Below are positions 1 through 5,583 of a stretch of 5,583 nucleotides of DNA, piece after piece. A model generated the notes under the pieces. That model did no database searches and was not told where the DNA came from. It was given only the letters and a program-made list of their open reading frames with translations. Location of the stretch: contig CAMCFD010000093.1 of assembly GCA_945874115.1 (NCBI GenBank), positions 1-5,583 on the forward strand. Direction: 5' to 3'. Both the position numbers and the translations under genes were made by a program. How positions within the stretch are numbered: position 1 is the first letter of the stretch; every line of letters starts with the position of its first letter. Source of the DNA: Rickettsia typhi. GTDB taxonomy: Bacteria > Pseudomonadota > Alphaproteobacteria > Rickettsiales > UBA1997.

Positions 1-1066
1 AAAGCGCATAATATTGGCCGCTGAAAGCCATTGAAGAGGCTTTATCTTCTGCCTCAAGGCCATAGCCGAAAAATATATCGCCGCGCACAACTCCTTTGAT
101 TGCTGAACCCGTATCTTGCGCGATGAATAATTTATTATAATCCTTTCCGCCGACTTTCGTTTCAAGCCAAAGTGGCATTCCGTATGGGATTATATCACTG
201 TCAACCGCAAGAGAATGTTCGGCGGTGAGTTCAACTCCTTGTCCGCCGACTACAAATTCATCAGCTGAAGTTTTGAAGAAAATGTAGGAAGCGTTGAAAT
301 TCATAGCTTCGCGCGCTTCTTTCGGATTTTCTTTGAGCCATTTTTTAATATTTTGCGCCGAAATTTCGTTTGGTTTCAGAAGTTTATTATCGAGTAAATA
401 ATTTGAAATCGCAGAAAATGGTAAATTATTTTTCGCCGCAAAGGCTACTCTGACAACGCTTCCGCTTGGGAGTTTTATTCGGCCTGATCCCTGAATGTGC
501 ATAAAAAATAATTCGACTTCGTCATCAACATAGAAAAGTTCAAGGCCTTTATTTTCAAGAGCTCCACCTTCAATTTCGGCGCGAGTTAAATAGGGTTCAG
601 CGCCCAAATCGCTAGGTTTAGCATAGATTGGGAATTTATATTTTTCTGACTTTGTTTTGCTGCCATTTAGGCTTGCTTCATAATATCCGGTGAATAATCC
701 GCTTGATTTATTTTTGCGGTCAGAAATTAAAAATGGCTTAAACCAATTCTCGAAAAAGTTCTTTATTTGATTGTCGCTAAGGCCTTTTACGACTTCGCCA
801 ATTTCACAAACGTCGCGAAAATCAGAAGCGGTAATATTACCAATTTGTCCGCCAACAGAGCGACTTTGTGGCATTTTTGCGAATTTTTTGCAAGAGTTCA
901 AAAATGAAAGAAGAGCCAATCTTTGGTTCGTATTTTCCCATTCTCTAAGTTCTAGAAAGCTTACCTCTGTAAGCTTGATGTTGCCTTTTCCTTTTATGGT
1001 AATTTTTGGATAAAGACAAGAGCTTAGTGTAAAAAATAAAAATAAAAGTGTAATTTTTTTAAACAT
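1..1066 (-). CDS. mltA: Membrane-bound lytic murein transglycosylase A (MltA), C-terminus cut by window edge
   Basis: Translating the minus strand from the ATG at 1066-1064 gives 355 uninterrupted residues up to the window edge. The protein starts with a lipoprotein signal: MFKK, a hydrophobic stretch, then a lipobox LSSC with the lipidated Cys at residue 17. MltA-family signatures follow in the expected order: GLFTGYYEA (123-131), HIQGSGRI (190-197), NASYIFF (258-264), VELTAEHSLAVD (278-289), IAQDTGSAIKG (315-325) and VRGDIFFGYG (327-336). The Asp in AQDTG (318) corresponds by motif to the catalytic Asp of E. coli MltA. The family cleaves the MurNAc-GlcNAc bond of peptidoglycan, leaving 1,6-anhydroMurNAc, and is anchored in the outer membrane. 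The segment GQYYAL at the edge matches the usual near-terminal motif, so probably only a few residues are missing. The gene is transcribed divergently from ychF. Its start has no Shine-Dalgarno sequence but is supported by the well-placed lipoprotein signal. Identification is firm at family level. Confidence -1.
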   Translation of the reverse strand, partial: MFKKITLLFLFFTLSSCLYPKITIKGKGNIKLTEVSFLELREWENTNQRLALLSFLNSCKKFAKMPQSRSVGGQIGNITASDFRDVCEIGEVVKGLSDNQIKNFFENWFKPFLISDRKNKSSGLFTGYYEASLNGSKTKSEKYKFPIYAKPSDLGAEPYLTRAEIEGGALENKGLELFYVDDEVELFFMHIQGSGRIKLPSGSVVRVAFAAKNNLPFSAISNYLLDNKLLKPNEISAQNIKKWLKENPKEAREAMNFNASYIFFKTSADEFVVGGQGVELTAEHSLAVDSDIIPYGMPLWLETKVGGKDYNKLFIAQDTGSAIKGVVRGDIFFGYGLEAEDKASSMAFSGQYYAL

Positions 1067-1131
1067 TTTTTGAATATATTGTGAAATTATTAACGCTTAA
1101 ACCTTGAAAACAAAAGCTTCGTGCTGAAAAT

Positions 1132-1145
1132 AATTATTGATAATT
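1132..1145. repeat. Short AT-only inverted repeat in the divergent spacer
   Basis: AATTAT and ATAATT form a perfect 6-bp inverted repeat around TG. It lies about midway between the two divergent genes, where a repressor or architectural protein could bind. In such AT-rich sequence a palindrome of this size may well be chance, and no known operator is recognised. Confidence -1.
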
Positions 1146-1214
1146 TTTATGAATTTAATTTAAGCCTACTTGAAATAAAAAAGCGAATGATATTTTTCGA
1201 ACTTTTCTTTGTCG

Positions 1215-1243
1215 TTGCTTTTTTTAAGAAATGATTCTATAAT
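1215..1243 (+). promoter_or_regulatory. Candidate sigma-70 type promoter P1 for ychF-ftsK
   Basis: TTGCTT (1215-1220) and a perfect TATAAT (1238-1243) are separated by 17 nt, the optimal spacing. The -35 box matches the consensus only in its TTG half. Transcription would begin near 1250 and leave a leader of about 60 nt before the ychF ATG. Confidence -1.
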
Positions 1244-1265
1244 TTGCAAATCGAATTGCTTGACT

Positions 1266-1295
1266 TTGAAGTGATTTTGTCGGCAATATTATAAT
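1266..1295 (+). promoter_or_regulatory. Candidate sigma-70 type promoter P2 for ychF-ftsK, very short leader
   Basis: TTGAAG (1266-1271) and a perfect TATAAT (1290-1295) are 18 nt apart. The -35 box matches TTGACA at four of six positions. A start near 1302 would leave a leader of only about 10 nt before the ATG at 1313, too short for a standard ribosome binding site. This fits the lack of a Shine-Dalgarno sequence there. A TTGACT also occurs at 1260-1265, but its 24-nt distance to the -10 box is too long. Confidence -1.
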
Positions 1296-1312
1296 AATTT
1301 TTCTTAAGCAAA

Positions 1313-2410
1313 ATGTCTCTACAATGTGGAATTGTTGGATTACCAAATGTTGGTAAATCTACTTTATTTAATGCGTTGACGCAAACTGCGGCGGCGGAAG
1401 CGGCGAATTATCCGTTTTGCACGATCGAGCCAAATGTTGGCAAGGTTAGTGTTCCTGATGAAAGATTAGCGAAACTTACGAAAATCGCGGGATCACAGCA
1501 AATTATTCCGGCACAAATTGAATTTGTTGACATTGCGGGTCTTGTTCGCGGAGCCAGTAAAGGTGAGGGTTTGGGCAATCAATTTTTGTCGCATATTCGT
1601 GAAGTTGATGCAATTATTAATGTCGTTCGCTGCTTTGAAGACGAAAATATTACTCACGTTGAAAATTCGGTCGACCCAATTCGTGACATTGAATTAATTC
1701 AGTTAGAATTAATTTTGGCGGATTTAGAAAGTCTTGAAAAACGAATTCCGAATCTTGAAAAAAAGGCGAAACAAGAAAAAGAATTATTAGCGCATATCGA
1801 AATTGCGAAACAAGTTCTTGAGATTTTAAAAGACGCGAAACCCGCGTCAATGTTCAAGTCAAAAGATGGTGAAGAAGAGAAAATCTTGAAAAATTTGCAA
1901 TTAATTACTTCAAAACCACAACTTTTTGTTTGTAATTTAAAAGAACATGAGCTTGCCGGAAACCAATATTCTAAGCTTGTTGAAGAGTTTGGAAAAAATA
2001 ATAATTATAAAGTTTTAAATATTTGCGCGCAAATTGAAGCGGAAATTTCTTCACTTGAAAATGAAGAAGAAAAGGCGGAGTTCCTACAATCTGTTGGCTT
2101 GAAAGAAACGGGATTATCACAAATTATTCGCAATGCCTACACAATTTTAAACTTAGTAAGTTTTTTTACGGTCGGACCAAAAGAATGTCACGCATGGACT
2201 TTGAAAAAAGGTTTTTCTGCGCCAAAGGCCGCGGGCGTTATTCACACCGATTTCGAAAAAGGATTTATTCGCGCTGAAACAATCGCTTATAAAGATTATG
2301 TTGAACTTGGCGGCGAAGAAAATTGTAAAAATGCTGGAAAATTAAGATTGGAAGGTAAAGAATATATTGTAAATGACGGTGATGTTTTTCACTTTAGATT
2401 CAATAATTAA
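1313..2410 (+). CDS. ychF: Redox-responsive ATPase YchF (Obg family; OLA1 homologue)
   Basis: The 365-residue product is close to the 363 residues of E. coli YchF and opens with the characteristic MSLQCGIVGLPNVGKST. The P-loop GLPNVGKST is at residues 9-17, the conserved NYPFCTIEPN at 32-41, and switch II/G3 DIAGLV at 73-78. The NxxE motif that replaces NKxD in this subfamily and shifts preference from GTP to ATP is NLKE at 208-211. A charged coiled-coil-like insert follows G3 (roughly 130-190), and a TGS domain fills about 280-363. Cys36 aligns with E. coli Cys35, reported as the thioredoxin-sensitive regulatory cysteine. The family associates with ribosomes and is linked to oxidative-stress responses; its exact role is unsettled. 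The ATG is fixed by N-terminal conservation although no Shine-Dalgarno sequence precedes it. ftsK follows after 6 nt, suggesting co-transcription. YchF is more usually found beside pth, which is absent here. Confidence -1.
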   Translation: MSLQCGIVGLPNVGKSTLFNALTQTAAAEAANYPFCTIEPNVGKVSVPDERLAKLTKIAGSQQIIPAQIEFVDIAGLVRGASKGEGLGNQFLSHIREVDAIINVVRCFEDENITHVENSVDPIRDIELIQLELILADLESLEKRIPNLEKKAKQEKELLAHIEIAKQVLEILKDAKPASMFKSKDGEEEKILKNLQLITSKPQLFVCNLKEHELAGNQYSKLVEEFGKNNNYKVLNICAQIEAEISSLENEEEKAEFLQSVGLKETGLSQIIRNAYTILNLVSFFTVGPKECHAWTLKKGFSAPKAAGVIHTDFEKGFIRAETIAYKDYVELGGEENCKNAGKLRLEGKEYIVNDGDVFHFRFNN

Positions 2411-2416
2411 AATAAA

Positions 2417-4810
2417 ATGTGGCAAGAAAAAGCATATTACATAATCTTAATTTTGCTGCGAAGGCTATTGGGCCTTGGTTTCGTGGTATTTTCTTTTATT
2501 CTTACTCTTGCTTTATTCAGCTTCGACATTGATGATCCGTCTTTCAACAGCATTTCAAGTGATGACAAAATCAACAACTGGGCTGGTTCGCTTGGCTCTC
2601 ACATTTCTGATTTGTCATTTCAATTACTTGGAATATCATCATTTTTTTGCTGCTTAATTTTATTTAGCATTGGTCTTAAAATGGCTAGCAAGAACGGTGT
2701 GCGACATCTTTTGCCAAAATTAGTTCTGATTCCGTTTTGCATTTTATGTTTCTCAACATTTTTCGCCGCCTTGCCACAACCAGATTGGTGGGCTTTCAAC
2801 AGTTTAGGTGGAGTTAATGGCGCGTTTATTTTAACAAAATTTTCATATTTACCCGATTTTGCTTTAGCTTTAATATCACTTTTTTTGGCGGTTATTTTAA
2901 TTTCTATTGTGACCGAAACCTCTTTAAATGACTGGGTTTATTTCTTCCGATATAGTTTTGCGATTTCAAGATATGTCTTTGGAAAAATGGCGCAATCTTG
3001 TAAAAAAATTATGGCAAATGATGTAAAATTTTTGCCACGAAAATCTTTCGCTGAAAAAAATGATAATTCGCAAATTGTGCTTGTTAAGGAAGATGTGAAG
3101 GAAGTTGAGGAAGAGGAAGAAGAAATTGAGCAAAAGTCTCAAGAAAAAGAAGAGGAAGAGGAAGAGGAGGTTGAAGATGAAAGTGGCGAAGATGAAGAGG
3201 ATGAAAGAGAAGATGAAGCTGAGGAAGAGGAGTCGCGAGAAAGCCTGAAACAAAAACTTAAAGATGCTGGCAAAAAAATCGCGAAAAAAATAGTGAAATC
3301 AGTTTATAAACTTCCGACGGTTGATTTGTTGGTCGATCGATCGGCTGAGAATAAAAATAAAAAAGTCAGTAAGAAACATATAGACGAACAGTCAATTATG
3401 TTGAAGCAAGTTCTTGAAGATTTTGGGGTTAAGGGCGCGGCCTTGGGCGCGAAGGTTGGTCCAGTCGTCACGCTTCACGAATTTGAACCGGCAGCTGGAA
3501 CGAAAGCATCAAGAGTTATCGGTTTGTCTGACGACATCGCGCGTTCGATGAGCGCGGTTTCGGCGCGAATTGCAGTTATTCCTGGAAAAACTTCGCTTGG
3601 GATTGAGCTTCCGAATTTAAAGCGCGAAATGATTTTCTTGCGCGAAATGGCTGAATCGAAAGAATATAAAAACTCGCAATGTTATTTGCCGATGATTTTG
3701 GGCAAAGATATTGGTGGCGAGCCAATCGTTGTTGACTTGGCGAAAATGCCGCATTTATTAATTGCGGGCACGACTGGCTCGGGAAAGTCGGTTGGCCTTA
3801 ACGTGATGATTTTGTCGCTGCTTTACAGTATGCGCCCTGACGAATGTAAATTTATAATGATCGACCCGAAGATGCTAGAGCTTTCGGTTTATGATGGAAT
3901 TCCTCATCTTCTGGCGCCGGTGGTGACTGAGCCGAACAAGGCGGTTATTGCGCTAAAATGGGTTGTTAACGAGATGGAAGATCGCTATCGTTTGATGTCG
4001 AGTTTTGGTGTGCGCAACATTGTTGGATATAACGAGCGCGCAGAAAAAGCGGCTTTGTCGGGCGAAACTTTAACGCGCAAAGTTCAGACGGGATATAATC
4101 CGGAGAATGGAAAACCGATTATCGAAGAGATTGAATTCGAGCCAAAAAAATTGCCGTTCATCGTTGTGATTGTTGATGAAATGGCCGATTTAATGCTTGT
4201 TGCGGGCAAAGAAATTGAAGGCTCGATTCAGAGACTTGCTCAGATGGCGCGCGCCGCGGGAATACACATTATTATGGCGACGCAACGTCCGTCGGTTGAC
4301 GTTATTACGGGCGTTATCAAGGCGAATTTCCCGACAAGAATAAGTTTTCAGGTGACTTCACGAATTGACAGCCGCACGATTCTCGGAGTTCAAGGGGCAG
4401 AGCAATTGCTAGGTCAGGGCGATATGATTTATATGTCTGGCGGAAGTAAAATGATTCGCGTTCACGGACCGTTTTGCTCTGACGCTGAAATTGGCGACAT
4501 TGTGAAGTTCATCAAAGACCAAGATTTGTCAGAGTTTGAAGATGAAGGCGGTGGCGTTGATTTTGAAGCGGCTATTGCGCCGGAAGCTCCTGATTCGTCG
4601 GGTGATTCTTCAGGTGATGGCAGCGACGGCGATTTATACGCAAAGGCCGTGATGATTGTAAAGCGCGACAAAAAGCCTTCGATAAGTTATGTTCAGCGCC
4701 AACTTCGCATTGGCTATAATCGCGCGGCAATTTTAATTGAAAGAATGGAGAGTGAAGGTGTGATCAGCGCTCCCAACGTTTCTGGTAAGAGAGAAATTTT
4801 GGAAAAATAA
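2417..4810 (+). CDS. ftsK: DNA translocase FtsK
   Basis: This 797-residue protein has the full FtsK layout. About four transmembrane helices lie in the first 170 residues (roughly 17-36, 66-89, 100-118, 145-165). An acidic then basic linker spans about 200-320. The alpha/beta motor domain carries Walker A GTTGSGKS (451-458) and Walker B VIVDEMADL (584-592), followed by ATQRPSVDVITG (621-632), FPTRISFQVTSRIDSRTILG (638-657) and GAEQLLGQGDM (660-670). A Ser/Gly/Asp-rich hinge (711-739) leads to a winged-helix gamma domain (about 740-797) containing RIGYNRAA (764-771). FtsK is a hexameric pump at the division septum that moves chromosome termini; the gamma domain reads polar DNA motifs and activates XerCD recombination at dif. 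The insert before Walker B (VQTGYNPENGKPI) and the GKREIL ending resemble alphaproteobacterial FtsK. It starts 6 nt after ychF with no Shine-Dalgarno sequence, so translational coupling is likely. The protein is intact and full-length. Confidence -1.
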   Translation: MWQEKAYYIILILLRRLLGLGFVVFSFILTLALFSFDIDDPSFNSISSDDKINNWAGSLGSHISDLSFQLLGISSFFCCLILFSIGLKMASKNGVRHLLPKLVLIPFCILCFSTFFAALPQPDWWAFNSLGGVNGAFILTKFSYLPDFALALISLFLAVILISIVTETSLNDWVYFFRYSFAISRYVFGKMAQSCKKIMANDVKFLPRKSFAEKNDNSQIVLVKEDVKEVEEEEEEIEQKSQEKEEEEEEEVEDESGEDEEDEREDEAEEEESRESLKQKLKDAGKKIAKKIVKSVYKLPTVDLLVDRSAENKNKKVSKKHIDEQSIMLKQVLEDFGVKGAALGAKVGPVVTLHEFEPAAGTKASRVIGLSDDIARSMSAVSARIAVIPGKTSLGIELPNLKREMIFLREMAESKEYKNSQCYLPMILGKDIGGEPIVVDLAKMPHLLIAGTTGSGKSVGLNVMILSLLYSMRPDECKFIMIDPKMLELSVYDGIPHLLAPVVTEPNKAVIALKWVVNEMEDRYRLMSSFGVRNIVGYNERAEKAALSGETLTRKVQTGYNPENGKPIIEEIEFEPKKLPFIVVIVDEMADLMLVAGKEIEGSIQRLAQMARAAGIHIIMATQRPSVDVITGVIKANFPTRISFQVTSRIDSRTILGVQGAEQLLGQGDMIYMSGGSKMIRVHGPFCSDAEIGDIVKFIKDQDLSEFEDEGGGVDFEAAIAPEAPDSSGDSSGDGSDGDLYAKAVMIVKRDKKPSISYVQRQLRIGYNRAAILIERMESEGVISAPNVSGKREILEK
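3089..3235 (+). repeat. GA-rich low-complexity tract encoding the acidic FtsK linker
   Basis: This part of ftsK encodes residues 225-273, of which 34 of 49 are Glu or Asp. The coding strand is almost all purine, built from GAA, GAG and GAT codons. Uninterrupted purine runs cover 3107-3125 (19 nt) and 3141-3170 (30 nt). Linkers between the FtsK membrane and motor domains vary greatly in length and composition between species. The repetitive purine codons could be prone to slippage, but the reading frame is intact here. Confidence -1.
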
Positions 4811-4821
4811 ATTCACATACA

Positions 4822-4863
4822 TTTCTCGAGGCGCCTTTTTTGAAGTGTTGTTTCTCGAGGCGC
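4822..4863. repeat. Pair of 13-bp direct repeats downstream of ftsK
   Basis: TTTCTCGAGGCGC occurs exactly at 4822-4834 and again at 4851-4863, starts 29 nt apart. Both copies contain the palindrome CTCGAG and are notably GC-rich for this AT-rich spacer. The pair occupies half of the 81-nt gap between ftsK and tadA. It could be part of a dispersed intergenic repeat, a binding site for a dimeric regulator, or a local duplication. Nothing in the window identifies it further. Confidence -1.
4831..4863 (+). terminator. Possible weak hairpin/terminator after ftsK
   Basis: GCGCCT (4831-4836) can pair perfectly with AGGCGC (4858-4863), giving a 6-bp GC-rich stem with a 21-nt loop. A run of six T follows GCGCC at 4836-4841, but it lies inside the loop and not after the stem, so this is not a canonical intrinsic terminator. 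A structure that ends some ftsK transcripts, or one that pauses RNA polymerase before tadA, is possible. Confidence is low. Confidence -1.
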
Positions 4864-4876
4864 GCAAAAATATCAA
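4848..4876 (+). promoter_or_regulatory. Weak candidate promoter for tadA
   Basis: TTGTTT (4848-4853) and TATCAA (4871-4876) are 17 nt apart. They match the sigma-70 boxes at three and four of six positions. The predicted start near 4883 would give a leader of about 10 nt, like the second candidate promoter of ychF. It overlaps the second direct-repeat copy, which could therefore modulate it. Read-through from ftsK is an equally good explanation for tadA expression. Confidence -1.
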
Positions 4877-4891
4877 ATCAATAATCCATCG

Positions 4892-5338
4892 ATGTTGAAA
4901 AATAAATTTATGGAAATGGCGTTGCAGCAAGCAAAAATTGCTTTTGCGAAAGACGAAGTGCCTGTGGGTGCTGTCATAGTAGAAAATGGTGAAATTATCG
5001 CCGCTTCTCATAATAAAAATCGCGAATCAAACGATTGTTGCGCTCACGCCGAAATATTAGTTTTGCGTGAAGCTTGCGCGAAAAAAAAATCATCACGTCT
5101 CGATGGTCTCGATTTATATGTCACTCTTGAGCCTTGTGCCATGTGTGCTGCAGCCATATCACTTGCGAAAATTCGCAATTTATATTATGCTTGTGCCGAT
5201 GAAAAATTTGGTGCGGTTGAAAACGGAGTAAGATTTTTTTCGAGCAAATCTTGTTTTTATAAATCAGAAATTTATTCGGGAATTTGTGAAGATGAAGCGA
5301 AAAAATTAATGCAGGAATTCTTCAAGTCAAAAAGATAG
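4892..5338 (+). CDS. tadA: tRNA-specific adenosine deaminase TadA
   Basis: The 148-residue product is a zinc-dependent cytidine/deoxycytidylate deaminase-fold enzyme. It has VPVGAVIV (23-30), the HAE motif (His52, Glu54) in CAHAEILVLREA, and the PCxxC motif in TLEPCAMCAAAI (Cys82 and Cys85). His52 and the two Cys would bind zinc, and Glu54 would act as proton shuttle. GAVENGVRFF (107-116) matches the TadA form of this region. TadA converts A34 of tRNA-Arg(ACG) to inosine, allowing one tRNA to read CGU, CGC and CGA. The length is slightly below the roughly 165 residues of E. coli TadA but normal for the family. The ATG at 4892 gives a standard short N-terminal helix; Met7 (4910) is an alternative but would trim it. 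No Shine-Dalgarno sequence is seen. The residues before HAE read NDCC where many homologues have DPT. A guanine deaminase or another family member is less likely given the motifs. Confidence -1.
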   Translation: MLKNKFMEMALQQAKIAFAKDEVPVGAVIVENGEIIAASHNKNRESNDCCAHAEILVLREACAKKKSSRLDGLDLYVTLEPCAMCAAAISLAKIRNLYYACADEKFGAVENGVRFFSSKSCFYKSEIYSGICEDEAKKLMQEFFKSKR

Positions 5339-5344
5339 ATAGTG

Positions 5345-5383
5345 TTTAAAGCCTTGTCGTTATTGCTTTTATCTTTAAAGCCT
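5345..5383. terminator. Convergent spacer with 10-bp direct repeat and weak hairpins
   Basis: TTTAAAGCCT occurs at 5345-5354 and 5374-5383, starts 29 nt apart, overlapping the helicase stop codon. Between the copies GCTTT (5365-5369) can pair either with AAAGC upstream (5348-5352, 12-nt loop) or with AAAGC downstream (5377-5381, 7-nt loop), giving two mutually exclusive 5-bp stems. The first is followed by the T-rich TATCTTT and could serve as a weak terminator for tadA. The location between converging genes suits termination, but the stems are short. Confidence -1.
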
Positions 5384-5583
5384 AAGATAATTTTTTATAA
5401 AACTCAATCGCATTTTTATTATCTGAAATTTTATCAAAATTAATTGAGTTGATAAAAACGCCCTCTAAATTTCGGGCGCGAGAAAGAGCGACATAAGCTT
5501 GTCCAGGGCTAAAAATTTCTGATAAATCGCAAGAGATTTTGTCCAAAGTTAAGCCTTGAGATTTGTGAATCGTGATCGCCCAG
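5382..5583 (-). CDS. PIF1-like superfamily 1 DNA helicase, C-terminal 66 codons only
   Basis: Reading the minus strand from 5582 gives 66 residues ending at a TAG at 5384-5382; the rest of the gene lies beyond the window. The fragment starts WAITIHKSQGLTL, helicase motif V of the SF1B Pif1/RecD group, and continues to PGQAYVALSRARNLEGV, motif VI with its conserved arginines. The wording of these motifs, especially SPGQAYVALSRA, fits the bacterial PIF1-like type better than RecD2 or UvrD. Such enzymes unwind DNA 5' to 3' and can resolve G-quadruplexes or R-loops. Only about 23 residues follow motif VI, so this protein seems to lack an added C-terminal domain; whether it has N-terminal domains cannot be seen. 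It converges on tadA with a 43-nt gap. Confidence -1.
   Translation of the reverse strand, partial: WAITIHKSQGLTLDKISCDLSEIFSPGQAYVALSRARNLEGVFINSINFDKISDNKNAIEFYKKLS

Larger units (their letters stand above)
1067..1312. other. Divergent intergenic region between mltA and ychF
   Basis: This 246-nt AT-rich spacer separates two outward-facing genes and should hold the promoters of both. On the plus strand two TATAAT boxes are visible (listed separately). On the minus strand I see no convincing promoter for mltA: the best -10-like word, TATATT at 1078-1073, lies only 7 nt from its ATG and has no good -35 partner. I found no tRNA-like, riboswitch-like or small coding signal here. Confidence -1.

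Noticed and set aside
771..1013. Plus-strand ORF of 80 codons in the left part
   Set aside because: It lies wholly antisense to the conserved MltA reading frame and has no family resemblance.
3089..3235. GA-rich tract considered as a frameshift or assembly error site
   Set aside because: The frame stays open through the tract, and both the membrane domain before it and the motor domain after it are in the same frame.
2966..3253. Minus-strand ORF of 95 codons rich in Phe and Leu, resembling a small membrane protein
   Set aside because: It is the exact antisense of the Glu-rich FtsK linker; GAA/GAG codons read backwards give TTC/CTC (Phe/Leu). It has no independent support.
4829..4841. AGGCGCCT followed by six T, considered as a complete intrinsic terminator
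   Set aside because: The palindrome has no room for a loop, so it cannot form a local RNA hairpin on its own; only the longer 4831-4863 pairing is possible.
4822..4863. Repeat pair considered as a CRISPR remnant
   Set aside because: There are only two 13-bp copies with a 16-nt gap and no further units or cas genes; far too short for a CRISPR array.
4733..5011. Minus-strand ORF of 92 codons spanning the ftsK-tadA gap
   Set aside because: It overlaps the conserved ends of both ftsK and tadA and shows no recognisable protein features.

Overview
The window is A+T-rich bacterial chromosome carrying five protein genes, all with recognisable housekeeping or cell-envelope functions. Several protein details point to an alphaproteobacterium, probably an AT-rich lineage of the Rickettsiales/Holosporales type. 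The FtsK has the alphaproteobacterial style of motor domain (an insertion before Walker B, and a C-terminus ending in GKREIL), and the TadA carries a GAVENGVRFF segment. This placement is inferred from remembered family patterns, not from a search. No rRNA, tRNA, CRISPR array, transposase or phage gene was seen.

Layout: (1) Positions 1-1066, minus strand: almost all of a lipoprotein lytic transglycosylase, MltA; only its extreme C-terminus lies outside the window. (2) Positions 1067-1312: a divergent, very AT-rich intergenic region with two candidate promoters facing right. (3) Positions 1313-4810, plus strand: ychF (universally conserved Obg-family ATPase) followed after 6 nt by ftsK (DNA translocase), apparently one transcription unit. 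(4) Positions 4811-4891: a short spacer with a 13-bp direct repeat and a GC-rich inverted repeat, unlike the AT-rich surroundings. (5) Positions 4892-5338, plus strand: tadA, the tRNA-Arg wobble adenosine deaminase. (6) Positions 5339-5381: a convergent spacer. (7) Positions 5382-5583, minus strand: the last 66 codons of a PIF1-like superfamily 1 helicase.

The genes do not form one pathway. MltA (peptidoglycan cleavage) and FtsK (septum-associated chromosome translocation) both act in cell division. YchF and TadA act in translation. The helicase acts on DNA. I found no convincing new multi-gene system. The points most worth checking are the direct repeats in the two small spacers flanking tadA (both with a 29-nt period), the strongly charge-segregated FtsK linker encoded by a polypurine tract, and the general absence of Shine-Dalgarno sequences.
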